A DNA stretch of 64,000 bases, taken from assembly GCA_025916675.1 (NCBI GenBank), contig CP098402.1, forward strand, positions 2,165,205 through 2,229,204, in the 5' to 3' direction. The position numbers and the translations under genes are program-made. This DNA is from Phycisphaera sp. (GTDB lineage: Bacteria > Planctomycetota > Phycisphaerae > Phycisphaerales > UBA1924). Positions 60,579-64,000 of this stretch are shown here, piece by piece; the first letter of the stretch is position 1; every line of letters starts with the position of its first letter. Below the pieces are notes generated by a model. That model was not told the DNA's origin, searched no databases, and was given only the letters and a program-made list of their open reading frames with translations.

Positions 60579-60683
60579 CTGGATGTCGATCCACGGGTCA
60601 GCAAGTCTTGGATCGACGAACTGTTGTTGTGTGAATCGAAACGAACCGAACAAGGTTTCTTGAGCTCAAGAGGAGAGACCAAG

Positions 60684-61256
60684 ATGAAGACTGCTGCTAT
60701 TCTCGCCGTTGCTGGTGTGGCCGCTGCTGCCGCCGCCCAGTCCATTAACATCGATGTTGCCAACCCCACCCTGAACCCGGGTGAGAGCACCATGGTTACC
60801 CTGAGCGCCGGCTACGGCGGTACCGACTACGCCGTCGCCGGCGTCGGTACTAACTTCATTAGCTCGGTCGGCTCGACCGGCTGGAGCGATATCGCTCTGA
60901 TCGCCCCCATGAACGGCCCCGGCACCAGCGGTGGCGCTGGCTCGGCCACCGGCGTGGACGGCATCATCGCCGGCCAGCTGAACTTCCCCCCCGCCGGCAT
61001 CTACGCCGACTCCAGCAACCCCATCGCGTTCTGGAGCGCCACCTACACCGCTTCGGCCACCGGCGATGAGGGTGTTGTCGACCTGAGCACGCAAACCAGC
61101 CGCTTCGACGTCTACGTCGATCGCGGTAGCTCGCTCAGCGAGAGCCGTCTGGCCGACATCCGCGAGGGCGCCGCCACGATCACCGTGGTTCCCGCCCCCG
61201 CCAGCCTGGCCCTGCTGGGCCTCGGCGGCCTGGCCGCCGCCCGTCGCCGCCGCTAA
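60684..61256 (+). CDS. Secreted protein with PEP-CTERM-like sorting tail, copy B
   Basis: The 190-residue protein has a signal peptide (MKTAAILAVAGVAAAAAAQ), then a mature part that starts SINIDVANPTLNPGESTMV and is about 75 percent identical by eye to copy A, and the tail VVPAPASLALLGLGGLAAA plus RRRR. Its amino acid sequence is identical to copy C. AGGAGAG lies seven bases before the ATG. The gene belongs to the 682-bp direct repeat 60650-61331/61548-62229, with promoter before and terminator inside the repeat, so each copy is a complete transcription unit apart from the promoter. Role unknown; duplication suggests demand for dosage. Confidence 0.87.
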   Translation: MKTAAILAVAGVAAAAAAQSINIDVANPTLNPGESTMVTLSAGYGGTDYAVAGVGTNFISSVGSTGWSDIALIAPMNGPGTSGGAGSATGVDGIIAGQLNFPPAGIYADSSNPIAFWSATYTASATGDEGVVDLSTQTSRFDVYVDRGSSLSESRLADIREGAATITVVPAPASLALLGLGGLAAARRRR

Positions 61257-61289
61257 TACGGCCTGACGGACGCAGATTGATTTGATTGG

Positions 61290-61323
61290 CACGACCCCGA
61301 TGAGAATCGGGGTCGTGTTTTTT
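61290..61323 (+). terminator. Rho-independent terminator of copy B
   Basis: CACGACCCCGAT pairs with ATCGGGGTCGTG across GAGA, followed by six T residues. It has the same GAGA loop as the copy A terminator but a different stem. Confidence 0.92.
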
Positions 61324-61453
61324 GTGTGCAGGTTCAACCTGAAGCTGCTTGTAGATGACAATCAAAATGCAAATTAGCAGGTTGCATGCAATTATTATAG
61401 GACTATTATCGTTCCAGTCTATCTGATTAGTGTGCAGAGCTGACCACTTTGGC

Positions 61454-61482
61454 TTGCACGCTGCTGGCGATTCGGTTAGAAT
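61454..61482 (+). promoter_or_regulatory. Candidate promoter of sorting-tail gene copy C
   Basis: TTGCAC (61454-61459), 17 bases, TAGAAT (61477-61482), a good match to the sigma-70 consensus. It is about 100 bases upstream of the ATG and aligns with the promoter of copy B. Confidence 0.7.
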
Positions 61483-61581
61483 TTCACTGAATCGATCCAA
61501 CCGGTCAGCAAGCCATGGATCGAAGAATTGCTGTTTACACACACGAGACAAGGTTTCTTGAGCTCAAGAGGAGAGATCCAG

Positions 61582-62154
61582 ATGAAGACTGCTGCTATTC
61601 TCGCCGTTGCTGGTGTGGCCGCTGCTGCCGCCGCCCAGTCCATTAACATCGATGTTGCCAACCCCACCCTGAACCCGGGTGAGAGCACCATGGTTACCCT
61701 GAGCGCCGGCTACGGCGGTACCGACTACGCCGTCGCCGGCGTCGGTACTAACTTCATTAGCTCGGTCGGCTCGACCGGCTGGAGCGATATCGCTCTGATC
61801 GCCCCCATGAACGGCCCCGGCACCAGCGGTGGCGCTGGCTCGGCCACCGGCGTGGACGGCATCATCGCCGGCCAGCTGAACTTCCCCCCCGCCGGCATCT
61901 ACGCCGACTCCAGCAACCCCATCGCGTTCTGGAGCGCCACCTACACCGCTTCGGCCACCGGCGATGAGGGTGTTGTCGACCTGAGCACGCAAACCAGCCG
62001 CTTCGACGTCTACGTCGATCGCGGTAGCTCGCTCAGCGAGAGCCGTCTGGCCGACATCCGCGAGGGCGCCGCCACGATCACCGTGGTTCCCGCCCCCGCC
62101 AGCCTGGCCCTGCTGGGCCTCGGCGGCCTGGCCGCCGCCCGTCGCCGCCGCTAA
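61582..62154 (+). CDS. Secreted protein with PEP-CTERM-like sorting tail, copy C
   Basis: The 190-residue product is identical to copy B over its whole length, including signal peptide (MKTAAILAVAGVAAAAAAQ) and sorting tail VVPAPASLALLGLGGLAAA plus RRRR. AGGAGAG precedes the ATG. The only differences from copy B lie before the start codon (GAGATCCAG versus GAGACCAAG) and further upstream in the promoter region, so the two may be regulated differently while making the same surface protein. Function unknown. Confidence 0.87.
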   Translation: MKTAAILAVAGVAAAAAAQSINIDVANPTLNPGESTMVTLSAGYGGTDYAVAGVGTNFISSVGSTGWSDIALIAPMNGPGTSGGAGSATGVDGIIAGQLNFPPAGIYADSSNPIAFWSATYTASATGDEGVVDLSTQTSRFDVYVDRGSSLSESRLADIREGAATITVVPAPASLALLGLGGLAAARRRR

Positions 62155-62187
62155 TACGGCCTGACGGACGCAGATTGATTTGATTGG

Positions 62188-62221
62188 CACGACCCCGATG
62201 AGAATCGGGGTCGTGTTTTTT
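62188..62221 (+). terminator. Rho-independent terminator of copy C
   Basis: Same stem, GAGA loop and T-run as the terminator at 61290-61323, as part of the direct repeat. It also faces the convergent apt gene, 48 bases away. Confidence 0.92.
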
Positions 62222-62268
62222 GTGTGCAGCGCAATCGCTTGCCACTCAACTACTTGTCGATCGTGGGC

Positions 62269-62790
62269 TCAGAGCTTCAGGACCGCATGGAGCGGGTCAA
62301 TAGAAGGTAGCTTGGCTCTGCCCGCCAAGGCGGCCAACTCGATGAGGACGGTCGCGCCGATAACCCGTGCCCCCGCCATCGCGGTCAACTCTGCCGACGC
62401 ACGGAGCGTGCCGCCGGTCGCCAGGAGATCGTCGACAATCAGCACCCGGCTATCTGCGGGGACATCGCCCGCGTGGATCTCGAGACGATCAGATCCGTAC
62501 TCGAGCTCGTATTCCACATGATGGACTGGGCGGGGCAGCTTGCCGGCCTTTCGGATCGGCACGAATCCAGCCGACAGGGCTTGCGCGATCGCGGTGCCAA
62601 AGATGAAGCCGCGAGACTCCGCCCCCAGGACCAGGTCAACACCCTGGCCTCGGAAGGGGTTGACCATGAGCTCGACGGCGAGCGCGAGCGCGGCGGGATC
62701 GGCCAGGAGCGGGGTGAAGTCCTTAAACACGATGCCGGGCTTTGGGAAGTCGGGCACGTCTCTGATGAAGGCCAGTAGTTGGTTGTGCAT
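62269..62790 (-). CDS. apt: Adenine phosphoribosyltransferase
   Basis: The 173-residue enzyme has the APT N-terminus IRDVPDFPKPGIVFKDFTPL, LVLGAESRGFIFG, IRKAGKLP and the PRPP-binding VLIVDDLLATGGTLRA. It salvages adenine to AMP with PRPP in the cytoplasm. Length is standard. ATG at 62788-62790; the upstream GAGAG is a moderate ribosome site. It is divergent from the groES-like gene, 129 bases away, and has no visible terminator of its own apart from the convergent one of copy C. Confidence 0.95.
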   Translation of the reverse strand: MHNQLLAFIRDVPDFPKPGIVFKDFTPLLADPAALALAVELMVNPFRGQGVDLVLGAESRGFIFGTAIAQALSAGFVPIRKAGKLPRPVHHVEYELEYGSDRLEIHAGDVPADSRVLIVDDLLATGGTLRASAELTAMAGARVIGATVLIELAALAGRAKLPSIDPLHAVLKL

Positions 62791-62919
62791 GTGGTCGATC
62801 TCTCGAGGGGCTGTCGGTGGGATGCACGGGCGGAGCTAGGATAGCGGTCGCAAGACTGGTCAACCTCACACGAACGTGCGGGCCGTAGGAGGCCTTGGTA
62901 CTTGGAAGGAGCGGATTGG

Positions 62920-63264
62920 ATGGCGCAGGCTCGTTCGGCCAAACGGATCGAGACGGTCGAACCGATCGGCGCTCGCGTGCTCATCCGCAAGGACGAGGAC
63001 AAGAAGCAGACCAAGGCCGGCCTGCACCTGCCCGATAAGATGGAGATTCCCACGCTGACCGGTCGGGTCGTGGCGATCTCGAGCCAGGTGGCCGGCGACG
63101 AGGACTACCCGGTGCGGCAGTACCAACGGGTGCTGTTTCACCCCGGCAAGGCGATCCCGGTCGACTTCGAGGGCGATAACCGGCTGTTCGTGGTGCCGAT
63201 TACGGACGTCGTGGCCGTATTTCGTACGGCTGGTGACGACACGGATGCCGACGGCGGGGCGTAA
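62920..63264 (+). CDS. GroES-like co-chaperonin
   Basis: The 114-residue product matches the GroES fold: VEPIGARVLIRKDEDKKQTK, the mobile-loop region TKAGLHLPDK, LTGRVVAIS and QRVLFHPGKAIPVDFEGD, and a C-terminal strand FVVPITDVVAVF. It is longer than the usual 95-100 residues because of N- and C-terminal extensions. GroES caps the GroEL chamber; no groEL follows, so it is an orphan or a second GroES paralogue. The start at ATG 62920 has AAGGAG eight bases upstream. 29 bases separate it from aroA. Confidence 0.8.
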   Translation: MAQARSAKRIETVEPIGARVLIRKDEDKKQTKAGLHLPDKMEIPTLTGRVVAISSQVAGDEDYPVRQYQRVLFHPGKAIPVDFEGDNRLFVVPITDVVAVFRTAGDDTDADGGA

Positions 63265-63293
63265 TGCTCGCAGCGGAGACGAGGCGAGCCCAC

Positions 63294-64000
63294 ATGCCCG
63301 ATCATGCCCAACAGATCACCGCGGAGCAACTGGCCGGACAGTTGGCATCGCCGCTCGACGCACTCGTTGATCCGTTGCCGGTGCCGACGCTGCGTTCGAT
63401 CCGTGGCCAGAGCCCGTTCGATGTCACGCTCCGACCGCCGGGCAGCAAGAGCCTGACCAATCGGGCGTTGCTGCTGGCTTCCTTGGCGGGCGGGGGATGC
63501 GAACTGCGTGGCGCACTGACCGATGCGGTCGACACACGCGTGATGGCCGGGGCACTGGGCGCGCTCGGTGCCGGCGTTGAGGTGGATGGGACGACCATCC
63601 GCGTGCGCGGCGTCGGCGGTCGGTGGAAGCCCACGAGCGGTGGCGAGGTCACGCTCGATCTGGAGAACGCCGGGACGGCGGTACGGTTCCTTGCGGCGGC
63701 GTGCGTGTTGTCGCCCGTCCCGGTCGTCATCACTGGCAACGAGCGTATGTGCCAGCGGCCTATTGGCGAGCTTGCCAGCGCCCTGGGTGATCTCGGAGCC
63801 AAGATCGAGAGCCTTGGCGAGCCGGGCCGCCCGCCCATCCGTGTGACGCCGCCGGCCAGCTTGCCCGAGTGCGGCCAGGTGGTTTTTGATGAGTTGCCGT
63901 CGAGCCAGTTTGTGTCGGCGGTGCTGCTGCTTGGTGCCTTCCTGCCGGGCGGGCTGTCGGTCGAGATCTATGGCGAGGCGACGAGCGCATCGTATGTGCG
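63294..64000 (+). CDS. aroA: 3-phosphoshikimate 1-carboxyvinyltransferase, 5' part
   Basis: The first 235 codons of EPSP synthase are visible; the gene is cut by the window end. A roughly 40-residue N-terminal extension precedes LRPPGSKSLTNRALLLASLA, the shikimate-3-phosphate/PEP binding motif, then LENAGTAVRFLAAACV, GNERMCQRPIGELASAL and PSSQFVSAVLLLGA. It makes EPSP in the shikimate pathway. ATG 63294 has a GAGGCGAG-like ribosome site. It follows the GroES-like gene on the same strand. Confidence 0.93.
   Translation, partial: MPDHAQQITAEQLAGQLASPLDALVDPLPVPTLRSIRGQSPFDVTLRPPGSKSLTNRALLLASLAGGGCELRGALTDAVDTRVMAGALGALGAGVEVDGTTIRVRGVGGRWKPTSGGEVTLDLENAGTAVRFLAAACVLSPVPVVITGNERMCQRPIGELASALGDLGAKIESLGEPGRPPIRVTPPASLPECGQVVFDELPSSQFVSAVLLLGAFLPGGLSVEIYGEATSASYV

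Larger units (their letters stand above)
60650..61331. repeat. 682-bp direct repeat, first copy (gene copy B unit)
   Basis: Matches 61548-62229 at a distance of 898 bp with only a few differences in the ten bases before the ATG. It contains ribosome site, whole gene and terminator. Outside the repeat the flanks show only diverged similarity (for example GGTCAGCAAG), so the identical core looks recently homogenised. Confidence 0.92.
61548..62229. repeat. 682-bp direct repeat, second copy (gene copy C unit)
   Basis: Second copy of the repeat described at 60650-61331. It ends right after the terminator, at GTGTGCAG, where similarity stops abruptly. Confidence 0.92.

Noticed and set aside
62791-62919. 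Search for a CIRCE heat-shock operator in front of the GroES-like gene
   Set aside because: No TTAGCACTC-N9-GAGTGCTAA or close variant is present.

Overview
The window reads as a chromosomal segment of a GC-rich planctomycete, most likely of the Phycisphaerae/Phycisphaerales type. The evidence is: secreted proteins ending in a hydrophobic helix plus RRRR behind VPAP or VPLP motifs (PEP-CTERM-like sorting tails); several small membrane proteins with a C-terminal CPECG zinc ribbon; a pseudopilin-like protein with an H-x-DG end; a beta-helix protein with dockerin-like DxDGDG repeats; many weak Shine-Dalgarno sites and GTG/TTG starts; and mostly short operons on alternating strands. No tRNA, rRNA, CRISPR array or intact insertion sequence was recognised. 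The placement is inference from gene style only.

Layout. 0-5 kb: fatty acid desaturase, a tiny low-complexity protein with a triple-hairpin leader, hydroxyphenylpyruvate dioxygenase (hppD), a metallo-beta-lactamase-fold hydrolase, then a 21-bp-period repeat array. 5.1-9.8 kb: one very large SF1 helicase fused to a Vsr-like nuclease, a probable accessory or defence gene. 10.0-12.3 kb: thrS behind what looks like a classical translation-controlled attenuator, an 18-residue leader peptide with eight consecutive threonine codons followed by competing antiterminator and terminator hairpins. 12.3-17.8 kb: zinc-ribbon membrane protein, lipoprotein, ispF, HU, clpS, a D-2-hydroxyacid dehydrogenase and a pseudopilin-like protein. 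17.8-21.4 kb: a two-gene operon in which a MoaD/ThiS/ubiquitin-like protein ending in Gly-Gly overlaps a 1063-residue DUF4132-type protein. 22-25 kb: three tandem paralogous zinc-ribbon membrane proteins and an Fn3-like protein. 25.1-25.65 kb: a roughly 530-bp imperfect palindrome.

25.6-31.8 kb: DEAD-box helicase, then a polA-acetyltransferase-prmC operon. 31.8-35.3 kb: two sorting-tail surface proteins and a secreted M28/PDZ peptidase. 35.4-40.9 kb: an apparent operon of an exported protein, an ABC ATPase, an FtsX/MacB-type permease, a ZnuA-like metal-binding lipoprotein and a sugar/sorbosone-dehydrogenase-like lipoprotein. 40.9-43.8 kb: beta-helix protein, a second unrelated 21-bp repeat array, a 9-bp repeat/palindrome and another zinc-ribbon protein. 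43.8-46.3 kb: PPi-type phosphofructokinase and mnmA. 46.5-50.6 kb: a single-gene NRPS with order A-T-C-T-TE. 50.5-59.5 kb: DNA repair block, pdeM plus an Lhr-like helicase (ATGA overlap), and divergently AddB-like plus AddA-like helicase-nucleases (GTGA overlap). 59.7-62.2 kb: three sorting-tail surface proteins, the last two identical in a 682-bp direct repeat. 62.3-64 kb: apt, a GroES-like protein and the start of aroA, cut by the window end.

Best candidates for something new: the thrS threonine-leader attenuator, the Gly-Gly ubiquitin-like/DUF4132 pair, the A-T-C-T-TE synthetase lacking a second adenylation domain, and the two unrelated 21-bp arrays. All functions are read from motifs; no database search was possible.
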